Assembly (NCBI GenBank): GCA_025928435.1
Contig: JAICJM010000138.1
Span: 1 to 10,536, forward strand
Length of the DNA stretch: 10,536 nt
Direction: 5' to 3'
DNA from: Thermoleophilia bacterium
GTDB taxonomy: Bacteria > Actinomycetota > Thermoleophilia > Gaiellales > JAICJC01
The notes under the pieces are model-generated. The model was not told the DNA's origin. It did not search any database and saw only the letters and a list, made by a program, of their open reading frames with translations. Within the stretch, counting starts at the first letter, position 1; each line of letters begins with the position of its first letter. A program made the position numbers and the translations under genes. This document shows positions 5,730 through 10,536 of this stretch, piece after piece.

Positions 5730-6929
5730 ATGTCCCACGCACAGGCGCAGACGATCGGCGCGACGATCACCGAGGAGGAGCTCGAGACCGACCCGTACCC
5801 GGCCTACGCGAAGCTGCGCGAGCATGAGCCGGTGTCGTGGGTGCCCGCGGTCGACCTGTGGCTCGTCACCCGCTGGGCCGACGTCGACCACGTCGACAAG
5901 CATCCGGCGACGTTCACCGGCGAGACCGACCCGTCGACGCTGAACCGCACCTTCGGCCGCAACCTGCTCGGCTCCGAGGGCCCGTACCACGACCGCATCC
6001 GCTCGATCATCTACCCCGCGTTCCGGGCCGGGGCGATCGGCCACTACCCGGACGAGGTGATCGCGCCCGTCGCCGCCGAGCTGATCGCGGCCTTCCGCGA
6101 CCGCGGCCGGGCCGACCTGATGGCCGAGTTCGCGCAGCCCATCTCGGTGCGAGTGCTGAAGCGTGTGCTCGGGCTGACCGTGCCCGACGACATGCTCGTG
6201 CGCTGGTTCGGCGAGCTGGCGCTGGGGGCCGCGAACTTCAGCGGCGACCCGGAAAAGCAGGCGATCGCCGACGCGGCCAGCCGCGAGGTCGAGGAGCACG
6301 TGATCCCGATCCTCGACCGCCTCCAGGACGAGCCCGACGACACCGTCCTCTCGAGCATGCTCCACTCCGAGGTCGACGGCGACCGGCTCGAGCGGAAGGA
6401 GATCCTCTCCAACCTGAAGGTGATGATCGTCGGCGGCCTCCAGGCCGGCAGCGACCTGATCGCCCTCAGCCTGCTCTCCCTGCTCCAGCACCCCGACCAG
6501 CTGGCCGAGGTGGTCGCGAACCCGGCGCTGGTCGACCCGGCGATCGAGGAGGGGGCGCGGTGGCACTCGCCGGTCGGGACGAGTACCCGCCAGACCACGG
6601 CCGAGACCACCCTCTCCGGCGTCAAGCTGCCGAAGGGCGCGCTCGTCGCCGCGGTGCTCGCCTCCGCCAACCGCGACCCGCGCAACTTCACCGACCCCGA
6701 CCGGTTCGACATCCACCGCCAGGAGGGCGGCCACCTCGCCTTCGCGACCGGCCCGCACCTGTGCATCGGCGCCCGGCTCGGGCGCTACGAGGCCCGCACC
6801 GGGATCCGGATGCTGCTCGAGCAGCTGCCCGGCCTGCGCCTCGATCCGGAGCGGCCGGTCGAGGTGCGGGGATGGGAGTTCCGCTCGCCGCAGTCGCTCG
6901 ACGTCGTCTTCGAAGGAGCCGCCTCATGA
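5730..6929 (+). CDS. Cytochrome P450 monooxygenase
   Basis: This encodes a 399-residue soluble bacterial P450 of normal length with no membrane anchor. The haem-binding loop is FATGPHLCIG, with the proximal thiolate at Cys345. The K-helix ExxR is Glu274-Gly-Ala-Arg277, and the PERF-like region is DPDRFDIHR (322-330). The I-helix reads IVGGLQAGSD (233-242): Gln238-Ala239 stand where most P450s carry the acid-alcohol pair (Asp/Glu-Thr). It probably hydroxylates or O-demethylates an aromatic compound to give the diol opened by the LigA/LigB subunits that follow. No ferredoxin or ferredoxin reductase is in the window, so electron donors must come from elsewhere. The ATG lies 3 nt after the flavoprotein stop, behind a GAGGGGG stretch. 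CYP family not assigned. Confidence 0.95.
   Translation: MSHAQAQTIGATITEEELETDPYPAYAKLREHEPVSWVPAVDLWLVTRWADVDHVDKHPATFTGETDPSTLNRTFGRNLLGSEGPYHDRIRSIIYPAFRAGAIGHYPDEVIAPVAAELIAAFRDRGRADLMAEFAQPISVRVLKRVLGLTVPDDMLVRWFGELALGAANFSGDPEKQAIADAASREVEEHVIPILDRLQDEPDDTVLSSMLHSEVDGDRLERKEILSNLKVMIVGGLQAGSDLIALSLLSLLQHPDQLAEVVANPALVDPAIEEGARWHSPVGTSTRQTTAETTLSGVKLPKGALVAAVLASANRDPRNFTDPDRFDIHRQEGGHLAFATGPHLCIGARLGRYEARTGIRMLLEQLPGLRLDPERPVEVRGWEFRSPQSLDVVFEGAAS
6913..6918 (+). promoter_or_regulatory. Ribosome binding site of the LigA-type gene
   Basis: AAGGAG lies 7 nt before the ATG at 6926, within the last codons of the P450 gene. It confirms the ATGA-overlap start. Confidence 0.75.
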
Positions 6930-7285
6930 CGAACGCGCACCCCGAGCTCGACGCGGAGTACCTGGGGCGCCTCGAGCGCGTCCAGCCGCGCGAGCTGCCG
7001 CCCGAGCTCGACCTGTTCGACGAGCGGTCCGCCCGCCGCGGCATCCGCCTGAACAAGGCCGCCTACTCGCTGAAGGACGAGCCCCAGCGGGAGCTGTTCC
7101 ACTCCGACGAGGAGAAGTGGATGGACCAGTTCGGGCTGACCGACGAGGAGCGGGGCCTGATCCGGAATCGTGACTGGATCGGCCTGTGGCGGTCGGGCAT
7201 GTCGATCTACGTGATGGTGAAGCTGTCGGGAGTGACGAAGACGCCGCTCCCGGAGATCGGAAAGCAGATGAGGGAGTCGGGCTGA
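6926..7285 (+). CDS. LigA-type small (alpha) subunit of extradiol dioxygenase
   Basis: This encodes a 119-residue mostly helical protein. The segment IRLNKAAYSLKDEPQRELF (40-58), followed by a Glu/Asp-rich helix, FGLTDEERGLIRNRDWIGL (69-87) and GMSIYVMVKLSGV (91-103), matches the LigA domain of protocatechuate 4,5-dioxygenase. That domain caps the active site of the LigB subunit and helps position the aromatic substrate. Here LigA is a separate gene directly before ligB-like, as in classical ligAB; it is not fused as in gallate dioxygenases. The ATG overlaps the P450 stop (ATGA) and the TGA overlaps the next ATG (TGATG), so equimolar, coupled synthesis is likely. Which diol is cleaved cannot be told from this subunit alone. 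Confidence 0.9.
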   Translation: MTNAHPELDAEYLGRLERVQPRELPPELDLFDERSARRGIRLNKAAYSLKDEPQRELFHSDEEKWMDQFGLTDEERGLIRNRDWIGLWRSGMSIYVMVKLSGVTKTPLPEIGKQMRESG

Positions 7286-8142
7286 TGGCACGCATCGTGG
7301 GAGGGATCGGGGCGTCGCACGCCCCGTCCATGGAGCACGTGTACGACGCGGGCGAGGACACCCGCGAGAGCGACGAGTGGCAGCCGCTGTTCGGGCCGTT
7401 CACCGAGGTGGCGGAGTGGCTCGAGGCGACCCGCCCCGACCGCCTGATCGTCATCTACAACGACCACATGGACGCGTTCTTCCTGGACGCGTACCCGACG
7501 TTCGCGCTCGGGGTGGCCGAGCAGTACCCGATCGCCGACGAGGGCTTCGGCGCGCGGCCGTTCCCGCCGATCGCGGGCGACGCCGGCTTCGGCTGGCACA
7601 TCGCCCGCTCGCTCGTCGCCGACGAGTTCGACATCACCATCTGCCAGGAGCTCGAGGTCGACCACGGGGTCATCTCGCCGCTCCCGATGGTGGACTTCTC
7701 CGAGTCGGAGGGCAACTGGCAGATCCCGATCGTCCCGCTCGCGGTGAACGTGATCCTGCACCCGCTGCCGACACCGCTGCGGTGCTGGAAGCTGGGCCAG
7801 GCGCTGCGCCGGGCGGTCCTCTCCTACCCCGAGGACCTGCGCGTCGTCGTCGTCGGCACCGGCGGCCTGTCCCACCAGCTCACCGGGACGAGCTTCGGCC
7901 GCGTGCGCGAGGAGTGGGACCGCGAGTTCATGCGCCTGATGGCCGAGGATCCCGAGGCGCTCACGCGCTACACGCACGAGGAGCTGATCAAGCTTGGCGG
8001 GACGGAGTCGGTCGAGGTCGTGAACTGGCTCGCCATGCGCGGCGCCCTGCCGGCGTCGGCCCGCCAGATCGTGGGCGCCTACTACGCCCACCGCATCATG
8101 GGCTACGGCCTGGCGGCCTACGACGTCTCGGGGGCGTCCTGA
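7285..8142 (+). CDS. LigB-type catalytic (beta) subunit of extradiol dioxygenase
   Basis: This encodes a 285-residue class III (LigB superfamily) extradiol ring-cleavage dioxygenase. Numbering tracks Sphingobium LigB closely: Fe(II) ligands His12 in GASHAPS and His61 in NDHMDAFF, Glu244 in TESVEVVNWL, and the acid/base His197 in GTGGLSHQL (LigB His195). LPMVDFSE and VNVILHPLPTP lie between. It inserts both O2 atoms next to a vicinal diol, opening the ring to a hydroxymuconic semialdehyde. It follows the LigA gene with a 1-bp stop/start overlap and an AGGGAG site 8 nt upstream. Protocatechuate, gallate or a methylated or other catecholic substrate are all possible. The genes normally expected beside ligAB (ligC, ligI, ligJ, ligK) are absent in recognisable form, so the natural substrate may be different. 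Confidence 0.93.
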   Translation: MARIVGGIGASHAPSMEHVYDAGEDTRESDEWQPLFGPFTEVAEWLEATRPDRLIVIYNDHMDAFFLDAYPTFALGVAEQYPIADEGFGARPFPPIAGDAGFGWHIARSLVADEFDITICQELEVDHGVISPLPMVDFSESEGNWQIPIVPLAVNVILHPLPTPLRCWKLGQALRRAVLSYPEDLRVVVVGTGGLSHQLTGTSFGRVREEWDREFMRLMAEDPEALTRYTHEELIKLGGTESVEVVNWLAMRGALPASARQIVGAYYAHRIMGYGLAAYDVSGAS

Positions 8143-9047
8143 TGGCGGCCCAGGACGTGGTCGAGCGCGTCCTGCACGGCGCGGTCGACCTGCACGTGCA
8201 CCCGGCGCCGTCGCCGCTGCCGCGGCGGGTCGACGCGATCGATGCGGCGCGTGGGGCGGAGGGTCTGCAGATGCGGGCGATCGTGGTCAAGTCGCATCAC
8301 CACAGCACCGTCACCGACGTGATGGCGCTCGAGCGCTACGGCCTGACCGACTCGAGCGTGCGCACGTTCGGCGGCATCGCGCTCAACTCGGCCGTCGGCG
8401 GCCTCAACCCGCACGCGGTCGACCTGGCGCTGAAGCTGGGCGGCAAGATCGTCTGGTTCCCGACGATCGGCTCCCCGCAGCACATCGCCCACCACGCCGC
8501 CCATCCCGACCTGAAGTTCCCGAAGCTCGCCGTCCACGTGCGCCCGGAGATGCCGGTCGACGTCCTCGACGAGGACGGGAACCTGCGCCCCGAGGTGCAC
8601 GACATCATCGGGATGATCAAGGAGCACGACGCCATCCTGGCGTCCGGGCACATGGCCCCCGACCGGATCCTGGCCGTGTTCGAGGCGGCCTCGGCCGCCG
8701 GCGTCGAGCGGCTGCTCGTGAACCACCCGAACTTCGTCGTCGAGGCGACGCACGAGCAGGGCCGGCGTTTCGTCGAGCTGGGCGCGATGGTCGAGCACTC
8801 CCTGTGCATGTACGACGACCGGTCGAGCTTCCACAACTGGGACATCGACGTGCTGATGGGCTGGATCGAGGCGGTCGGCGTCGACTCGACGACGCTCGGC
8901 TCCGACCTCGGCCAGCGCTCGAACCCGCTGCCCACGGAGGCGTTCGCGAAGATCGTGGGCCAGCTGCTGGACGCCGGGCTGGCCGAGGCGGACGTGCGCA
9001 AGCTCGTGTCGACCAACCCGGCGCGGATGCTCGGGATCGACGACTGA
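8142..9047 (+). CDS. DUF6282 / amidohydrolase-fold putative metal-dependent hydrolase
   Basis: This encodes a 301-residue protein resembling the uncharacterised DUF6282 family, with amidohydrolase-superfamily-like metal motifs. Visible are Asp16-Leu-His18-Val-His20 (the N-terminal HxH metal site), Lys50 and the His52-His54 run in VKSHHHST (second strand), His170 in ASGHM, His185 in VNHPNF, and Asp255 in LGSDLGQ, the usual strand-8 aspartate. It is predicted to hydrolyse or hydrate a substrate with a metal-activated water. In the protocatechuate 4,5-cleavage pathway, LigI (lactone hydrolase) and LigJ (hydratase) belong to this superfamily, so a comparable role on the ring-cleavage product is a reasonable inference. 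It is the last gene of the plus-strand train; its ATG overlaps the LigB stop (TGATG). The family call is from memory of sequence style; the reaction is unknown. Confidence 0.8.
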   Translation: MAAQDVVERVLHGAVDLHVHPAPSPLPRRVDAIDAARGAEGLQMRAIVVKSHHHSTVTDVMALERYGLTDSSVRTFGGIALNSAVGGLNPHAVDLALKLGGKIVWFPTIGSPQHIAHHAAHPDLKFPKLAVHVRPEMPVDVLDEDGNLRPEVHDIIGMIKEHDAILASGHMAPDRILAVFEAASAAGVERLLVNHPNFVVEATHEQGRRFVELGAMVEHSLCMYDDRSSFHNWDIDVLMGWIEAVGVDSTTLGSDLGQRSNPLPTEAFAKIVGQLLDAGLAEADVRKLVSTNPARMLGIDD

Positions 9048-9054
9048 ACGGGTT

Positions 9055-9083
9055 GGGGACAGTCCCCGGCGGGGACTGTCCCC
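9055..9083. repeat. Perfect 13-bp inverted repeat hairpin (REP-like, possible terminator)
   Basis: GGGGACAGTCCCC, a 3-nt GGC loop, then the exact reverse complement GGGGACTGTCCCC. Each arm is itself nearly palindromic. It begins 8 nt after the DUF6282 stop, between convergent genes. No T-run follows, so a classical Rho-independent terminator is not shown, but the stem is strong enough to act on transcripts from either strand. The style resembles REP elements dispersed in GC-rich genomes. Confidence 0.85.
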
Positions 9084-9091
9084 GGGCTGCC

Positions 9092-9304
9092 TCAGGGGCG
9101 ACGCAGAGGCGGGTCGTAGATGCTCGCCAGCCGGGCCAGCGTGAGGGCGGCCAGCATCAGGCCGAAGTCGCGTTGAAGAACTTGTCCAAGCAGGGTGAGC
9201 GCCTGGAACGCCGGATCGCGGCGAAGCTCGACGCGCTCCCCGGCGACGCGCGCACCGCCCGCCTCGACCGTGGCTGCACAGGCTGCTGCGTGACGATCGC
9301 ACAT
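9092..9304 (-). pseudogene. Possible gene remnant between repeats (70 codons)
   Basis: An open frame runs from ATG 9304 to TGA 9092 and stays open further upstream through the repeat. Its middle (ELRRDPAFQALTLLGQV, then RDFGLMLAAL) faintly resembles the C-terminal helical region of P27-type phage terminase small subunits, where an RNPA-like segment precedes FGLT. There is no ribosome binding site or clear promoter. The surrounding 9084-9332 stretch shows nothing else I can identify. It could be a decayed phage-derived fragment or chance open frame in GC-rich DNA; the second is at least as likely. Confidence 0.2.
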
Positions 9305-9332
9305 CTCGCCACATCGCCAGCTGCCTCGATCG

Positions 9333-9689
9333 TCAAGGGGACTGCCCCCGATCCTGGGCGGACAGGAATCGCTCGAGCGCCGCGGTCGAGCGCGGCTCGA
9401 TCGACGGCAGCCCCGACACGCCGTACGCGGCCAGCGCCTCGTCCAGGCCGTCGCGGCGCCCGATCACCGCCACCGTGTAGCCGTGGCGGGTGAACTCCTC
9501 CGTCTGCTCGGCGACGAGCTCGAGCAGCGGCCCCGCCACGTCGTCCGGGTAGTCGCCGGACGGGAGCTGGATGGCGCCCCAGCCGGCGGACTCGAGCGCG
9601 GCCAGCCCGTCGACCCCGCGCGCCTGCGGGTTCACCAGCTCGTCCGCGATCAGCGCCACCCGGTAGCTGCGCGCGTCTTTTGCGTCCAC
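9333..9689 (-). CDS. Small conserved-looking protein of unknown function
   Basis: This would encode a 118-residue acidic soluble protein. It opens with SYRVALIADELVNP (8-21), a hydrophobic strand followed by a turn, then GWGAIQLPSGDYP (36-48), a helix rich in Glu (VAEQTEEFTRHG, 59-70) and a second strand YTVAVIG (71-77). The alternation suggests a small alpha/beta (Rossmann-like) fold. No catalytic motif, signal peptide or membrane segment is seen. The GTG start at 9687-9689 lies 3 nt after the stop of the TudS-related gene, with GGGAG about 8 nt upstream, so the two form an operon. The last residues are encoded by the repeat near 9337-9349. I do not recognise the family. Codon use looks like its neighbours, so a real gene is likely. 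Confidence 0.65.
   Translation of the reverse strand: MDAKDARSYRVALIADELVNPQARGVDGLAALESAGWGAIQLPSGDYPDDVAGPLLELVAEQTEEFTRHGYTVAVIGRRDGLDEALAAYGVSGLPSIEPRSTAALERFLSAQDRGQSP
9337..9349. repeat. Near-copy of the hairpin arm
   Basis: GGGGACTGCCCCC matches the right arm of the hairpin at 9071-9083 in 12 of 13 positions. It lies within the last codons of the small minus-strand gene ending at 9333, so the repeats bracket roughly 9055-9349. Confidence 0.55.
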
Positions 9690-9692
9690 CGG

Positions 9693-10235
9693 TCAGTCTC
9701 CCAGGAGCGTGACGATGCCCTCGAGCTCGCCCGGGCCGTGGTGGTCGGGGAGCTGGTGCGTGATCCCGGTCGCGCGCGGCATGGCCACGCCGCGCGCGGC
9801 CAGCTCCGCCGCGAGCTCGTCGATGAAGATGCCGCTGCCGGGGGAGAGCTCGTCCGAGCCGTCCGGCCACTCCGGCCGCCCGCCCCGCTCGGGGTCGGAG
9901 CTCGTCACGTGGACGCCCATCGACGGGCTGCCCTCGAGGCCGACCAGGACGACGTCCTCGCCCGCGCGCACGTGCACGGCGATCGCGCCCGCGACGCCCT
10001 TCGCGAGCCGGCGGCAGTGGCGCCGGTAGGCGGAGGTGTCGAGCTGCTCGCGCACCGCCCAGAACCGGTTCAGCCCGGTGAACGCGAGCTCGGGGCAGGG
10101 CATCTGCTGGATCTGCCAGCCGCGCTCGCGCAGTGCCGCCACCAGTGGCGAGTAGACGCCCGGGCAGCGGGCGCCGCCGCTGCACTTCGCGTTCTGGTTC
10201 AGCAGGCAATGGGCGACGAACGCGACTCCAGACAT
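9693..10235 (-). CDS. TudS/DUF523-related protein (CD3072-like putative desulfidase)
   Basis: This encodes a 180-residue protein. The N-terminus VAFVAHCLLNQNAKCSGGAR (4-23), followed by IQQMPCPELAFTGLNRFWAV (42-61), matches proteins related to TudS, a [4Fe-4S] enzyme that removes sulfur from thiouracil. Cys10 and Cys47 sit at the expected cluster positions. The third conserved site, normally a cysteine in SPSCG, is Met106 here (GLEGSPSMG). Cys18, Cys24 and Cys74 are extra and might compensate. Thus the protein may bind an altered cluster or have lost desulfidase activity. The ATG at 10233-10235 was preferred to the upstream in-frame ATG at 10277 because homologues start at this strand and a TATACT element lies 7 nt before it. 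It leads the two-gene minus operon. Family relationship fairly sure; activity uncertain. Confidence 0.75.
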   Translation of the reverse strand: MSGVAFVAHCLLNQNAKCSGGARCPGVYSPLVAALRERGWQIQQMPCPELAFTGLNRFWAVREQLDTSAYRRHCRRLAKGVAGAIAVHVRAGEDVVLVGLEGSPSMGVHVTSSDPERGGRPEWPDGSDELSPGSGIFIDELAAELAARGVAMPRATGITHQLPDHHGPGELEGIVTLLGD

Positions 10236-10242
10236 GCTCGCG

Positions 10243-10248
10243 AGTATA
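10243..10248 (-). promoter_or_regulatory. Predicted -10 element of the TudS-related gene
   Basis: TATACT on the minus strand, five of six consensus bases, ends 7 nt before the ATG at 10235, the same leaderless spacing as at 3944 and 10313. No convincing -35 lies 16-18 bp upstream and no ribosome binding site is present. Confidence 0.5.
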
Positions 10249-10276
10249 CGGGCGCCGCTCGAGACCGCCGGGATCA

Positions 10277-10305
10277 TTGATGTGTAACCGGGGTTGCACT
10301 ACCAT
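10277..10305 (+). promoter_or_regulatory. Predicted leaderless promoter of the ChrB-like gene
   Basis: TTGATG (10277-10282), a 17-bp spacer, and TACCAT (10300-10305; T1, A2, A5 and T6 of the -10 consensus) precede the GTG at 10313 by 7 nt. No Shine-Dalgarno sequence is visible. The 77 bp between the divergent starts 10235 and 10313 hold this promoter and the -10 of the opposite gene. Confidence 0.5.
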
Positions 10306-10312
10306 CGGCCTG

Positions 10313-10536
10313 GTGCAGGGTAGTACGCAGTGGGTCATGCTCGTCTACCGGCTCCCGCGGACGCCGTCGACGCCGCGCATCACCCTGTGGCGGAAGCTCC
10401 GCCGCATGGGCGTCGCGCAGATCATGGACGGGGTCGTCGCGCTCCCGGACGGCCTGGACCACCGCGAGCGGCTCGAATGGCTGGCGGAGGAGGTCGAGCA
10501 GGCGGGTGGTGACGCGATGATCTGGCTCTCACAGCC
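10313..10536 (+). CDS. ChrB N-terminal-domain-like protein (partial at 3' end)
   Basis: 74 codons are visible before the window ends. After a short lead, the peptide reads WVMLVYRLPRTPSTPRITLW (7-26), then RKLRRMGVAQIMDGVVALPD (27-46), a Glu-rich helix (LEWLAEEVEQAGG) and AMIWLSQ. This fits the N-terminal domain of ChrB-type proteins, known as regulators linked to chromate transport, though many genomes carry stand-alone ChrB-domain proteins with no chrA nearby. The domain resembles a PaaX-like fold. The start is taken as GTG 10313, which gives a leaderless arrangement with the promoter just upstream; the ATG at 10337 would delete part of the first strand. Whether a chromate transporter follows lies outside the window, so no gene symbol is given. 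Confidence 0.75.
   Translation, partial: MQGSTQWVMLVYRLPRTPSTPRITLWRKLRRMGVAQIMDGVVALPDGLDHRERLEWLAEEVEQAGGDAMIWLSQ

Noticed and set aside
4620..6758. A 712-codon minus-strand open frame opposite the flavoprotein and P450 genes.
   Set aside because: It is antisense to two genes with clear catalytic motifs, has a low-complexity Arg/Gly/Val/His composition, and shows no recognisable domain.
9055..9083. A classical Rho-independent terminator at the hairpin.
   Set aside because: The stem is excellent, but the following bases are GGGCTGCCTC with no T-run on either strand. It is reported as a REP-like hairpin with possible terminator activity.
10292..10326. A palindrome around TTGCACTACCA...TGGTGCAGGGTAGT near the ChrB-like start.
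   Set aside because: Arms pair only in short interrupted blocks (CTACC/GGTAG, ACCA/TGGT), no better than expected by chance in this composition.
9157..10338. A 393-codon minus-strand open frame over the TudS-related and small unknown genes.
   Set aside because: The other minus frame contains conserved TudS-like motifs and sensible starts. This one is Arg/Ala-rich shadow sequence.

Overview
The window is very GC-rich, with strong G/C preference at third codon positions, frequent GTG starts, tightly overlapping genes and promoters that place the start codon about where transcription should begin (leaderless mRNA). This points to a soil-type actinobacterium, possibly of the Thermoleophilia/Solirubrobacterales kind. 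The phylum-level guess is reasonable; the order is only a guess. No tRNA, rRNA, CRISPR array or intact mobile element is visible.

Left half, minus strand, reading from about 3923 down to the left edge, is one overlapping gene train: aldehyde dehydrogenase, class III aminotransferase, IclR-type regulator, small cupin, and the start of a probable PEP/pyruvate-binding (PEP synthase/PPDK-like) enzyme cut by the window edge. Middle, plus strand, 3944 to 9047, is a second train: HpcH/HpaI aldolase, dihydroorotate-dehydrogenase-like flavoprotein, cytochrome P450, LigA-type and LigB-type subunits of an extradiol dioxygenase, and a DUF6282 amidohydrolase-fold protein. The two trains start only 20 bp apart, and their promoters overlap on one near-symmetrical -10 element.

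Together these genes look like an IclR-controlled aromatic-ring catabolic cluster. The P450 would prepare the ring (hydroxylation or O-demethylation) and LigAB would open a catechol-like diol by meta cleavage. The aldehyde dehydrogenase could oxidise the semialdehyde, the DUF6282 protein could do a hydrolysis/hydration step as LigI/LigJ do in the protocatechuate 4,5-cleavage pathway, and the HpcH/HpaI aldolase could release pyruvate. The aminotransferase and flavoprotein suggest a nitrogen-containing or reduced side group. The family assignments are well supported; the pathway is inference, and the substrate is unknown.

Right end: after a perfect 13-bp GGGGACAGTCCCC hairpin and a short region of uncertain coding content (about 285 bp), a minus-strand pair follows. 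It consists of a TudS/DUF523-related protein that lacks one expected cysteine and a small protein of unknown function. A ChrB N-terminal-like protein diverges from the pair and runs off the right edge.
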